Shown in pieces: positions 43,473 to 51,565 of a DNA stretch of 64,000 nt (position 1 is its first letter; the number at the start of each line of letters is the position of its first letter). A program made the translations under genes and the position numbers. The DNA comes from Streptomyces davaonensis JCM 4913. GTDB taxonomy: Bacteria; Actinomycetota; Actinomycetes; Streptomycetales; Streptomycetaceae. Where the stretch lies: positions 372,001-436,000 of the forward strand of contig NC_020504.1 in assembly GCF_000349325.1 (NCBI RefSeq), read 5' to 3'. The notes under the pieces were generated by a model, which ran no database searches, was not told the origin of the DNA, and saw nothing but the letters and a program-made list of their open reading frames with translations.

Positions 43473-45152
43473 TCAGGTGGTCCGTCCGGCGTGCCACCGC
43501 TGTCGCGCGGATCCGTCTCCCCATTCGAGCCCCAGGCTCCCGAACCGGTCGGTGACCGCATTGCCGGAGGCGATGTACGGGTGGATCACGCCATTGGTGT
43601 CCACCGAGAACATCAGGTTCTGGCCGTGGTCGCTCTGGAGCGATTCACACGTCCAGATGCCCACGCCCCGATCGACCTCACCACGGCTGTCCAGGCAGAA
43701 CGCCTGGTCCTCGGCGTACGACTGGAGGACTTGGCGCTCGGCGTCGTACCGCCACAACTGCCTTTCGGAGCCGGAACACGTGGTCGTGATCACGTCGTTG
43801 CCCTTGGCGAACCTGCCGCCCTGCACGTCCAGGCACAGCCCCGTCTCGTTGTTGACCACTTCGGCGTACGTTCCGTTCGGCGCGTGTGTCGTCGGAGACG
43901 GGGGCGGCTTCGGCGTGGCGGAGGGCTGCGGGCGCGCGGAGGTGCGCGACGGGGTCGGGGTCGGCTTCGGGGACGGTGAGGTGCGGGTCTTCGAGGGGGA
44001 GGGCGTCACTGTCACGGTCGGGGTCACCGCGGGTGCAGGCGGCGGAGTGGGCGTGGTGTGCGAGGCGACGTTCTCCGCGGCCGGATCACCGAGGGAGAGC
44101 AGGAACAGCAGGAGTGGCGCAATCGCCACCCCGAGCGCGGCCGAGGCCAGGGCGAACCGCCGCGAGGGAGGCCAGGCCCGAGCGGTCTCGGCCACCGACC
44201 CCCAGGCGTCGCGAGCGGCAGCGTGCCCTGAGCCGTCCCGTGCCGTCAGGGAGGTGCCCCCAGGGCTCGCATGCACAGCACCGCGCCGTCGGCCCGCCGC
44301 GTGCGCCCCGGCCCCTGGCCCCGTGGCCGAGCCCCCGCGCGTGTCCTCATCCCTCCGCAACCCGCTCATGTAAGCCGCCCCCGACCACGGCAGCAGCCCC
44401 TCGGCCAGGGCCGTGCGCCGGGTGTCACGCAGGGTGCACTGCTCCTCGTAGGCCATCGTGCAGTGCGTGCACTGTGCCATGTGTCTGGAGAGGTCGTGGC
44501 TGTGCCGGGGCGAGTCCGGGCGTACGGACTCCTCGATCAGCCGGCGGAAGCCCGCGCAGTCGGGGTCGAGGGAGTCAGCGAGCCGGGTGCGCAGGGCGGC
44601 TCCGGAGAGCTCCACCAGGGCGCGCTCCAGACCCCACTTGACGTCGGGGCCGCTCATGCCCAGGAGCAGCGCAACCCGCTCCTCGGGTTCCCGCTCGACG
44701 AGGCCGTACCAGACCAACCCCTGGACGCGGAGCGGCAGTGAGTGGAACGCGCGGAGCAGCGTGGGCGCGGGAGCGTTGGTGCTCAGGGCCTGGAGCAGGC
44801 CCGCGTCGAGTCCGACGGCTCGTTCGTCGTCGGCCCACTCGGCGGCGATCCGGCCTACCAGGAGCAGCAGTTGATGGCGTAGGGGTGTGACCGGTTCGGT
44901 GCCGCGGGCGGTCTCGCGGGCCGCCGCGGTGAACGCGTGCGCGGTGAGCTGGCGGGCGACTGCTTCGCCGGCGGTGCACAGACGGGCGTAGGCGAGGACC
45001 GACGGGCGGTGGCGGGCGCGCAGTTCACGCAGGGCCGGGTAGGCGGTGGCGCTGCCCGTGCGCAGCAGTTCGGTCAGCCGGTCGTCAGCAGTGCCCGCGT
45101 ACTCGCTGTTCACGGCTCCGGAATCGCTGCTGTTGCCCTCGGCCCGCGTCAT
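43473..45152 (-). CDS. Sigma-factor-like / zinc-finger / TM / ricin-lectin fusion protein
   Basis: This 559-aa protein starts at ATG 45152. Residues 1-200 are helical and resemble an RNA-polymerase sigma-type region (RVALLLGMSGPDVKWGLERA, where sigma-70 region 4 has its HTH). Then HDLSRHMAQCTHCTMAYEEQ gives an anti-sigma-like H-x3-C-x2-C zinc motif. A single TM segment (RFALASAALGVAIAPLLLFL) and a Thr/Pro-rich linker follow. The C-terminal 120 residues are a ricin B lectin domain with ETGLCLDVQGGRFAKGN and AFCLDSRGEVDRGVGIWTC. The topology would place the lectin outside and the regulatory-like part inside. It could sense polysaccharide near the chitosanase gene, from which it is divergent. 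Confidence 0.82.
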   Translation of the reverse strand: MTRAEGNSSDSGAVNSEYAGTADDRLTELLRTGSATAYPALRELRARHRPSVLAYARLCTAGEAVARQLTAHAFTAAARETARGTEPVTPLRHQLLLLVGRIAAEWADDERAVGLDAGLLQALSTNAPAPTLLRAFHSLPLRVQGLVWYGLVEREPEERVALLLGMSGPDVKWGLERALVELSGAALRTRLADSLDPDCAGFRRLIEESVRPDSPRHSHDLSRHMAQCTHCTMAYEEQCTLRDTRRTALAEGLLPWSGAAYMSGLRRDEDTRGGSATGPGAGAHAAGRRRGAVHASPGGTSLTARDGSGHAAARDAWGSVAETARAWPPSRRFALASAALGVAIAPLLLFLLSLGDPAAENVASHTTPTPPPAPAVTPTVTVTPSPSKTRTSPSPKPTPTPSRTSARPQPSATPKPPPSPTTHAPNGTYAEVVNNETGLCLDVQGGRFAKGNDVITTTCSGSERQLWRYDAERQVLQSYAEDQAFCLDSRGEVDRGVGIWTCESLQSDHGQNLMFSVDTNGVIHPYIASGNAVTDRFGSLGLEWGDGSARQRWHAGRTT

Positions 45153-45426
45153 TGCGCGCCCCCCTGTCCCCTGGCCGCACTGACGGCCAACTCACTGACC
45201 AGTCAGTCTGTTTGCGAGGCCATGGTGGTGGATGAGCCGGGACGGGAAAAGGTGTTTCTGCGGGTAACTCTTGGCGCGTGAGGAAGCGGCCCGATGGCCG
45301 CGCGGGTTGGTCCGAGGGGCCGAACAACCTTCGAAACATCGTGCGTCGAGCCGTCAATTCCCTTTTTCCGTAAGGGGCTTGTGCCGCCGCGACGGCAGCC
45401 CTACTGTTTCAGCGTTCAATCCGTCT

Positions 45427-45445
45427 GTTAGGAAGGTTTCCTAAC
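45427..45445. promoter_or_regulatory. CsnR-box-like operator of chitosanase gene
   Basis: GTTAGGAA-GGT-TTCCTAAC is a perfect 8-bp dyad around 3 bp. Streptomyces chitosanase and chitosan-utilisation genes carry a palindrome of the type AGGAAAGTTTCCT bound by the ROK repressor CsnR; this site matches it closely. It lies 139 bp upstream of the chitosanase start. Assignment is by similarity to the published motif as I remember it. Confidence 0.8.
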
Positions 45446-45583
45446 ACTCACCGGTTCTGGCCGAGCCAAGAGCTCCCGCTGAGGACCGTACGGCAGCTGC
45501 CCCTGTGGCGCCCCGCACAAGGGACGGCCACCCCGCGTTGCCTCCTTACCTTCCTTCCGGCCTACTCCCTGAAGGGCACAGCC

Positions 45584-47224
45584 ATGCGTAGAAACACCAT
45601 GCTCTGGCAGGCGATCACCGCGACCGTCCTCACTGGTGGTCTGGTCGTCGGCTACGTCGGGCTCACGCCCGCGTCCGCCGCCGGTTCGAACCTTGCCCTC
45701 GGCAAGCCCGTCACGGCCTCCTCCGTGGAGGGTGCCGGCTTCGAGCCTGCCAAGGCCGTCGACGGCTCCACCTCCACTCGCTGGGCCAGCCTCGAAGGCG
45801 TCGACAACCAGTGGATCCAGATCGACCTGGGCTCGGTGACCGACGTCGCCCAGGTCGTGCTCAAGTGGGAGGCCGCCTACGCGAAGTCCTACCGCGTCGA
45901 GGTGTCCGACGACGGCTCGACCTGGCGCCAGGTCTACAGCACGACCACCGGTAACGGCGCCACCGACGACCTCGCCGTGAGCGGCTCCGGGCGCTACCTG
46001 CGCGTCTACGGCACCCAGCGCGCAACCGCGTACGGCTACTCCCTCTACGAGGTCGAGGTCTACGGCGACTCACCCACGAGTCCCGACCCCACCACGCCGC
46101 CGGACAGCACGACCAACCTGCTCGCCGGGCGGCCGACATCGGTCTCCTCGGTCGAGGGCACAGGCTTTGAGGGCGGCAAGGCCGTCGACGGCTCGACCAG
46201 CACCCGCTGGGCCAGCGTCGAAGGGGTCGACCCGCAGTGGCTCCGCGTCGACATGGGCAGTACGAAAACCGTCGGCCGGGTCGTGCTCAAGTGGGAGGCC
46301 GCTTACGCCAAGTCCTACCGCGTCGAGGTGTCCGACGACGGCTCGACCTGGCGTCAGGTGTACAGCACCACGACCGGTGACGGTGGCACGGACGACCTCG
46401 CCGTCAGCGGCTCCGGCCGCTACCTGCGCGTCTACGGCACCCAGCGCGCAACCGCGTACGGCTACTCCCTCTACGAGGTCGAGGCGTACGGCACCGGCTC
46501 GACGACGCCACCGCCGTCCGACACCGCGAACCTCGACGACCCGGCCAAGAAGGAGATCGCCATGAAACTGGTGTCCTCCTTCGAGAACTCCTCCCTGGAC
46601 TGGCGCGCGCAGTTCGCCTACATCGAGGACATCGGTGACGGCCGCGGCTACACCGCCGGGATCATCGGCTTCTGCTCGGGTACGGGCGACATGCTGGACC
46701 TCGTCGAGCGCTACACCCAGAAGAAGCCCAGCAACCCGCTGGCGCCCTATCTGCCGGCCCTGCGCGAGGTCAACGGCACCGATTCGCATGCCGGGTTGGG
46801 CACGTCCTTCGAGAACGCCTGGCGCACCGCCGCCCAGGACTCCGTCTTCACCAAGACGCAGGAGGAGGAGCGTGACCGGGTGTACTTCAACCCGGCCGTC
46901 GGCCAGGCCAAGACGGACGGCCTGAAGGCGCTCGGCCAGTTCGCCTATTACGACGCCGCGGTCATGCACGGCGAGGAGGGCTTCCGTGCGATCCGCTCGC
47001 GGGCCGTCTCCCGGGTGAAGCCGCCGTCGCAGGGCGGCAACGAGGTCACGTTCCTGCACGCCTTCCTCGACGAGCGCGAGGAGGAGATGCGCAAGGAGGA
47101 GGCGCACAGCGACACCACACGGGTCAGCACCGCGCAGCGCAGGTTCCTCAACGAGGGCAACCTCCACCTCAACATCCCGCTGTACTGGAGCGTCTACGGG
47201 GAGTCCTTCTCCATCACCTCCTGA
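45584..47224 (+). CDS. GH46 chitosanase with two F5/8-type C (CBM32-like) domains
   Basis: This 546-aa secreted protein has a signal peptide (residues 1-32, LTPASAAGS). Two discoidin domains (about 35-165 and 180-305) share near-identical cores (KWEAAYAKSYRVEVSDDGST). The GH46 catalytic domain starts at L317. Its catalytic acid E334 (SSFENSSLDW) and D352 (IEDIGDGRGY) align with E22 and D40 of the Streptomyces N174 chitosanase. It hydrolyses chitosan outside the cell. It is preceded by a CsnR-like box, so induction by glucosamine oligosaccharides is expected. A strong terminator follows. The duplicated discoidin modules are an unusual addition to GH46. Confidence 0.95.
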   Translation: MRRNTMLWQAITATVLTGGLVVGYVGLTPASAAGSNLALGKPVTASSVEGAGFEPAKAVDGSTSTRWASLEGVDNQWIQIDLGSVTDVAQVVLKWEAAYAKSYRVEVSDDGSTWRQVYSTTTGNGATDDLAVSGSGRYLRVYGTQRATAYGYSLYEVEVYGDSPTSPDPTTPPDSTTNLLAGRPTSVSSVEGTGFEGGKAVDGSTSTRWASVEGVDPQWLRVDMGSTKTVGRVVLKWEAAYAKSYRVEVSDDGSTWRQVYSTTTGDGGTDDLAVSGSGRYLRVYGTQRATAYGYSLYEVEAYGTGSTTPPPSDTANLDDPAKKEIAMKLVSSFENSSLDWRAQFAYIEDIGDGRGYTAGIIGFCSGTGDMLDLVERYTQKKPSNPLAPYLPALREVNGTDSHAGLGTSFENAWRTAAQDSVFTKTQEEERDRVYFNPAVGQAKTDGLKALGQFAYYDAAVMHGEEGFRAIRSRAVSRVKPPSQGGNEVTFLHAFLDEREEEMRKEEAHSDTTRVSTAQRRFLNEGNLHLNIPLYWSVYGESFSITS

Positions 47225-47286
47225 CAGCGACGCGCCTTCCAGTCCGCCCGGGGCACCCTCCCCTCCCCGCCGCCCGGGCAGTCACG

Positions 47287-47336
47287 GCCACCCGGGCCGT
47301 CCGTCCCCTACGCCCCGCTCGGACGGCCCGGGTGGC
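47287..47336 (+). terminator. Strong terminator of chitosanase gene
   Basis: GCCACCCGGGCCGTCCG (47287-47303) and its exact reverse complement at 47320-47336 form a 17-bp stem with a 16-base loop, 63 bp after the stop. No T-run. Confidence 0.85.
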
Positions 47337-47456
47337 AGGGACCCTGCACGCCCCCCTCTGCCAGGGCACGTTGCCCGCAGACGGTCGTTCCTCTCCCCTG
47401 ATGTGCCGTCATCCGCGAAGCCGGGATGACGAGATCCCCCTGCGTGAGGAGAACAC

Positions 47457-48347
47457 GTGCGTCTCACACCGCAACACACGCTGCGCTGGGTCACCCCCGC
47501 GTTCGGCGCCATGCTCCTGCTCGTGTCCGGCACCGGGCCCGCCTCCGCGGTCCCGATCGGCGAGTCCCGGACAGGCAAGATGACCTGGTACGACGATACG
47601 GGCTACGGCGCGTGCGGCACGCAGATCAACGCCGCCACCGAGGACCTGGTCGCCGTGTCGTACGCGTGGTGGACCACCGCCAACCCCAACGCGGACCCGC
47701 TGTGCAACGGCATCTCCGTCCAGGTCACCTACAACGGCCGGACGATCACCGTACCGGTCAAGGACAAGTGCCCAGGCTGTCCCGCCGAGCACATCGACCT
47801 GAGCAAGTCGGCCTTCCAGAAACTCGCGCCCCTCGATGTCGGCGTGGTCAACGGGATCACCTGGAAGTTCGTCTCCACCAACGGCGGTGGTGGCGGCAGC
47901 GACACGCAGGCGCCCAGCGCGCCAAGTGGCCTGTACTCGCCGAGCAAGACGTCCTCCAGTGTGTCCCTGGCCTGGAACGCCTCCTCCGACAACATCGGTG
48001 TCACCGGCTACGACGTCTACCGCGACGGCACCAAGGTCAGCACCGCAACCGGGACCGGCGCGACCGTGAGCGGCCTGTCCGCGAGCACGAGCTACTCCTT
48101 CACGGTGAAGGCCCGCGACGCCGCGGGCAACATCTCCGCCGCCTCCAACAGCCTGCCGGTGACGACCAGCGCCGGCAGCGGCGGTGGGGGGACCTGCCCC
48201 ACTGCGTGGTCCTCCACCCAGTCGTACGTGCCAGGTGACGTGGTCTCGTACGCGGGCCACAAGTACACCGCGACCTACTACTCCACCGGCGCGATCCCCA
48301 ACGACCCCAGCTCCTGGGCCGTCTGGCGCGACGACGGCACCTGCTGA
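47457..48347 (+). CDS. Secreted DPBB (expansin/RlpA-like) protein with FN3 and chitin/cellulose-binding domain
   Basis: This 296-aa protein starts at GTG 47457 behind GAGGAGA. It has a signal peptide (to about residue 32, GPASAVP). The double-psi beta-barrel domain is residues 38-135: KMTWYDDTGYGACGTQINAA and VPVKDKCPGCPAEHIDLSKS, followed by F. An FN3 domain covers about 145-235. The C-terminal CBM5/12-like module (CPTAWSSTQSYVPGDVVSYA, then HKYTATYY) has the WSS..Y and W residues of chitin-binding type 3 domains. Expansin-like proteins loosen polysaccharide without hydrolysis; here the target is probably chitin/chitosan or cellulose. A small dyad (CGTCATCC/GGATGACG, 47407-47431) precedes the gene. 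Confidence 0.88.
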   Translation: MRLTPQHTLRWVTPAFGAMLLLVSGTGPASAVPIGESRTGKMTWYDDTGYGACGTQINAATEDLVAVSYAWWTTANPNADPLCNGISVQVTYNGRTITVPVKDKCPGCPAEHIDLSKSAFQKLAPLDVGVVNGITWKFVSTNGGGGGSDTQAPSAPSGLYSPSKTSSSVSLAWNASSDNIGVTGYDVYRDGTKVSTATGTGATVSGLSASTSYSFTVKARDAAGNISAASNSLPVTTSAGSGGGGTCPTAWSSTQSYVPGDVVSYAGHKYTATYYSTGAIPNDPSSWAVWRDDGTC

Positions 48348-48414
48348 CACACCCCGCGCCTCCCCTCCCATGTAACACGACCCGCACCTGACAACCTCAC
48401 GAAGGGATCGACGC

Positions 48415-49944
48415 ATGAAGTACAGACGTAGGCTGGCGGCTCTCGCGGCCGCGCTCGGCCTGGGCCTGCTCGGCCTGAGCGTGCCCTCCACCCCCGCCGA
48501 GGCGGCTCCGACCTGGACGCTGCGCTGGGCGCCCGACCCGACGGTCCAGGGTCTGGGTGCCTTCGAGACCCTGGAGGACGACCGCGCCGACTCGCACACG
48601 AGTTTCGGGCCGCACATCAAGGTGGCGGGCGACGCCTACCGGTTCGACATGCACATGGTCGACCGGGACACCTCCACCGACCGGCAGCGCCACGAGGTCA
48701 CCGGCAACCGGACCTCGTCCTCCTCCTACCTCAACTGGAATCTCGGGGAGACCTGGCGGGTCACGTACTCGATGTACATCCCCAGCTCGCTGATGGCCAC
48801 GACCACGTTCACGCACATCATGCAGACCAAGCAGCCGGGCCCCGGCACCTCCCCGATCACGGTGACCTCGCTGCGCCGGGTCAACGGCGTGCAGACCATC
48901 GAGCACAAGGTCATCGACGGCGACGTCCTGGTCGGCCGCACCAACCTCGAACCGCTACAGAACAAGTGGATCGACATCGAGTACGAGATGAAGATCGGCG
49001 ACGGCACGGCGGGCTCCGTCCGCTGGGTCGTCAAGAGTGCCGGGACCACGATCGTCGACGCGACCAAGACCGGCGTCGACACCTTCCTCGCCGACCGGGT
49101 CCGCCCCAAGTGGGGTATCTACCGCTCCCTCGGCGACACCTCCGGCTCCCTGCGCGACACCTACCTGCTGCTGCGCAACATGCGCGCGTACGAGCTCACC
49201 GCCGGCACCCCGGGCGACACCCAGGCGCCCACGGTCCCCGACGGTCTGCGCTCGACCGGCACCACCGCCTCCAGCGTCTCCCTGGCCTGGAACGCTTCCT
49301 CCGACGACACCGGCGTCACCGGCTACGACGTCTACCGCGACGGCACCAAGGTCAGCACGGTGACCGGGACCAGCACCACGGTGAGCGGCCTGTCCGCGAG
49401 CACGAGCTACTCCTTCACAGTCAGGGCCCGTGACGCCGCCGGCAACGTCTCCGCCGCCTCCAACACCCTGCCGGTGACGACCAGCGCCGACAGCGGCGGG
49501 ACTGACACGCAGGCGCCCAGCGCGCCAAGTGGCCTGTACTCGCCGAGCAAGACGTCCTCCAGTGTGTCCCTGGCCTGGAACGCCTCATCGGACAACGTCG
49601 GTGTCACCGGCTACGACGTGTACCGCGGTACCACCAAGGTCAGCACGGTGACCGGGACGAGTGCGACGGTGAGCGGGCTGTCGGCGAGCACGGCCTACTC
49701 CTTCACGGTGAAGGCCCGTGACGCGGCAGGCAATGTGTCCGCCTCCTCCAACAGCGTGTCGGTGACGACCGACGCCGCCGGCGGGGGGACCTGCCCCACG
49801 GCGTGGTCCTCCACCCAGTCGTACGTGCCGGGTGACGTGGTCTCGTACGCGGGCCACAAGTACACCGCCACCTACTACTCCACCGGCGCGGTCCCGAACG
49901 ACCCGACGTCCTGGGCCGTCTGGCGCGACGACGGCGCCTGCTGA
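48415..49944 (+). CDS. Secreted polysaccharide-lyase-like protein with two FN3 and a chitin-binding-type domain
   Basis: This 509-aa protein starts at ATG 48415 behind GAAGGGA. It has a signal peptide (residues 1-30, PAEAAPT). The N-terminal domain of about 230 residues (DSHTSFGPHIKVAGDAYRFD, RQRHEVTGNR, KPGPG-like KQPGPGTSPITV, KWIDIEYEMKIGDGTAGSVR) resembles the heparin-lyase-I/alginate-lyase-type jelly roll. Two FN3 domains and a CBM5/12-like module follow, almost identical in DNA to those of the previous gene. The substrate is unknown; co-location suggests a glucosamine- or uronate-containing polymer. It follows the previous gene by 67 bp, so co-expression is likely. Confidence 0.82.
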   Translation: MKYRRRLAALAAALGLGLLGLSVPSTPAEAAPTWTLRWAPDPTVQGLGAFETLEDDRADSHTSFGPHIKVAGDAYRFDMHMVDRDTSTDRQRHEVTGNRTSSSSYLNWNLGETWRVTYSMYIPSSLMATTTFTHIMQTKQPGPGTSPITVTSLRRVNGVQTIEHKVIDGDVLVGRTNLEPLQNKWIDIEYEMKIGDGTAGSVRWVVKSAGTTIVDATKTGVDTFLADRVRPKWGIYRSLGDTSGSLRDTYLLLRNMRAYELTAGTPGDTQAPTVPDGLRSTGTTASSVSLAWNASSDDTGVTGYDVYRDGTKVSTVTGTSTTVSGLSASTSYSFTVRARDAAGNVSAASNTLPVTTSADSGGTDTQAPSAPSGLYSPSKTSSSVSLAWNASSDNVGVTGYDVYRGTTKVSTVTGTSATVSGLSASTAYSFTVKARDAAGNVSASSNSVSVTTDAAGGGTCPTAWSSTQSYVPGDVVSYAGHKYTATYYSTGAVPNDPTSWAVWRDDGAC

Positions 49945-50118
49945 CACACCCCGCGTCGCCGCCACGCGCCGCCACGCGTGGCGGCAACACCGACGCCTCG
50001 CCCACCCCTCGTTACCCACAGGCAGCTCCTAGCTGCCGGAGCGTCATCCGGTGGCCGTCTGACCCCCCATGTCCCACGAACAACGCACCCAGCCCCGCGG
50101 ACACCGGGAGGATCACCG

Positions 50119-51456
50119 ATGCGCACAGGACGGCGAAGACTCAGAGCACTCGCCGCGGCGGTCACCGCAGCCCTCATCCTCCTCGCCGGCGGCTGGACCG
50201 ACCGGGTCCGCACAGGGGCGCACGACGACCCGACGAAGGAAGTCACCATCGCCTTCTGGCACGGCTGGACCAGCGAGAGCGAACAGCAGGCCGTCGCCGA
50301 CAACATCGCACGGTTCGAGCGCGCCCACCCCAACATCCACGTGGACACGGTCGGCGGCGTCACCGACGCCCAGATCGACACGGCGATGCTGTCCCACGGC
50401 CCCGACTCCCCGGACGTGATCGCGTCGTTCAGCCCCCACAACGTCGGAAGGCGCTGCCACAGCGGAGGATGGGCGGACCTGGACCTCTTCCTCGACGAGG
50501 CGGGCATCGACCCGGACGAGACCTTCCCGGCGGCCCTCAACGACGACACCCGAGTCAAGGACGACAGGTGCAGGCTGCCTCTGCTCAGCGACGCCTTCGG
50601 CCTCTACTACAACAAGGACCTGTTCGCCCGCGCCGGCATCAAGGCGCCGCCGAGGACGATGTCCGAGCTCATCGAGACCGCACGCCGGCTGACGGTCCAC
50701 GACGGTGACAGCTACCGCCGGCTCGGCATCATGCCGACCTGGCACACCTTCGAGTGGACCCTCGCCCGCGCCGGAGCCTCCTACGGCGCCCGGTACTTCG
50801 ACGACTCGGGCAAGGCGGCGATGTCGAACCCGAGGATCGCCCAGTTGCTGGCCGACCAACGCCAATTGGTGGGCGCACTCGGCGGCTACGCCAAGCTGGA
50901 GAAGTACCGGGCCACGTTCGGGGACGAGTTCGGCGCCCACAACCCCTTCCGCACCGGCCAGGTCGCCATGATCTTCGACGGTGAGTGGCGCGAGGGCATG
51001 GCCAGGTCCGCGGGCGTGCCCTTCGACATCGGCGCCGCCCCCTTCCCCGTCGCGGACGGCCAGGTCGAGGACTACGGCAAGGGCTACCTGTCGAGCACGG
51101 TCATCGGCATCGCCGGCAACAGCCCCAAGAAGAACGCGGCCTGGGAGCTGGTGAAATTCATGGCCACGGACACCGAAGCCGTCGTAAGTCTCTCCAACGC
51201 CATCCACAGCGTGCCCTCCACCTACGCCGCACTCGGTTCGCCGCACCTCAGGACGACCGACAACTTCGACGTGTTCATCGCGATCGCCCAGCACCCGAAG
51301 TCCTCCACCACTCCCGCGGCACCCAACGGCGGCGCCCACCGGCTCGCCCTTGAGAACTTCGCCCACGCCTACGAGTCCGGCAGGACCGACGACCTGGCGG
51401 ACGGACTGAGGGCCGTCGACCGCCAAGTCGAGCGGGACATCGCTCGGGCGCGGTGA
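50119..51456 (+). CDS. ABC-type sugar-binding protein without permease genes
   Basis: This 445-aa protein starts at ATG 50119 behind GGGAGG (50106-50111). It is a family-1 extracellular solute-binding protein: TIAFWHGWTSESEQQAVADN, then LPLLSDAFGLYYNKDLFARA, then FRTGQVAMIFDGEWREGMAR. The signal (RTGRRRLRALAAAVTAALIL) ends LLAGGWTD, where a lipobox cysteine is expected (LAGC); the lipidation site is therefore missing and the protein may be released or membrane-anchored by the signal. No permease or ATPase gene is linked. It lies between polysaccharide-degrading enzymes and probably binds their oligosaccharide products. Confidence 0.88.
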   Translation: MRTGRRRLRALAAAVTAALILLAGGWTDRVRTGAHDDPTKEVTIAFWHGWTSESEQQAVADNIARFERAHPNIHVDTVGGVTDAQIDTAMLSHGPDSPDVIASFSPHNVGRRCHSGGWADLDLFLDEAGIDPDETFPAALNDDTRVKDDRCRLPLLSDAFGLYYNKDLFARAGIKAPPRTMSELIETARRLTVHDGDSYRRLGIMPTWHTFEWTLARAGASYGARYFDDSGKAAMSNPRIAQLLADQRQLVGALGGYAKLEKYRATFGDEFGAHNPFRTGQVAMIFDGEWREGMARSAGVPFDIGAAPFPVADGQVEDYGKGYLSSTVIGIAGNSPKKNAAWELVKFMATDTEAVVSLSNAIHSVPSTYAALGSPHLRTTDNFDVFIAIAQHPKSSTTPAAPNGGAHRLALENFAHAYESGRTDDLADGLRAVDRQVERDIARAR

Positions 51457-51565
51457 GCCGCCCCGTGCCCTTCAAAGCCAGGCCCAGGTGGGCCTGTTGT
51501 CAGGTTACGAGGCGTTCCTGACACGTCATCCGCCCTCCTCGTACCGTCCTTCAGGAGGTAGTTCC

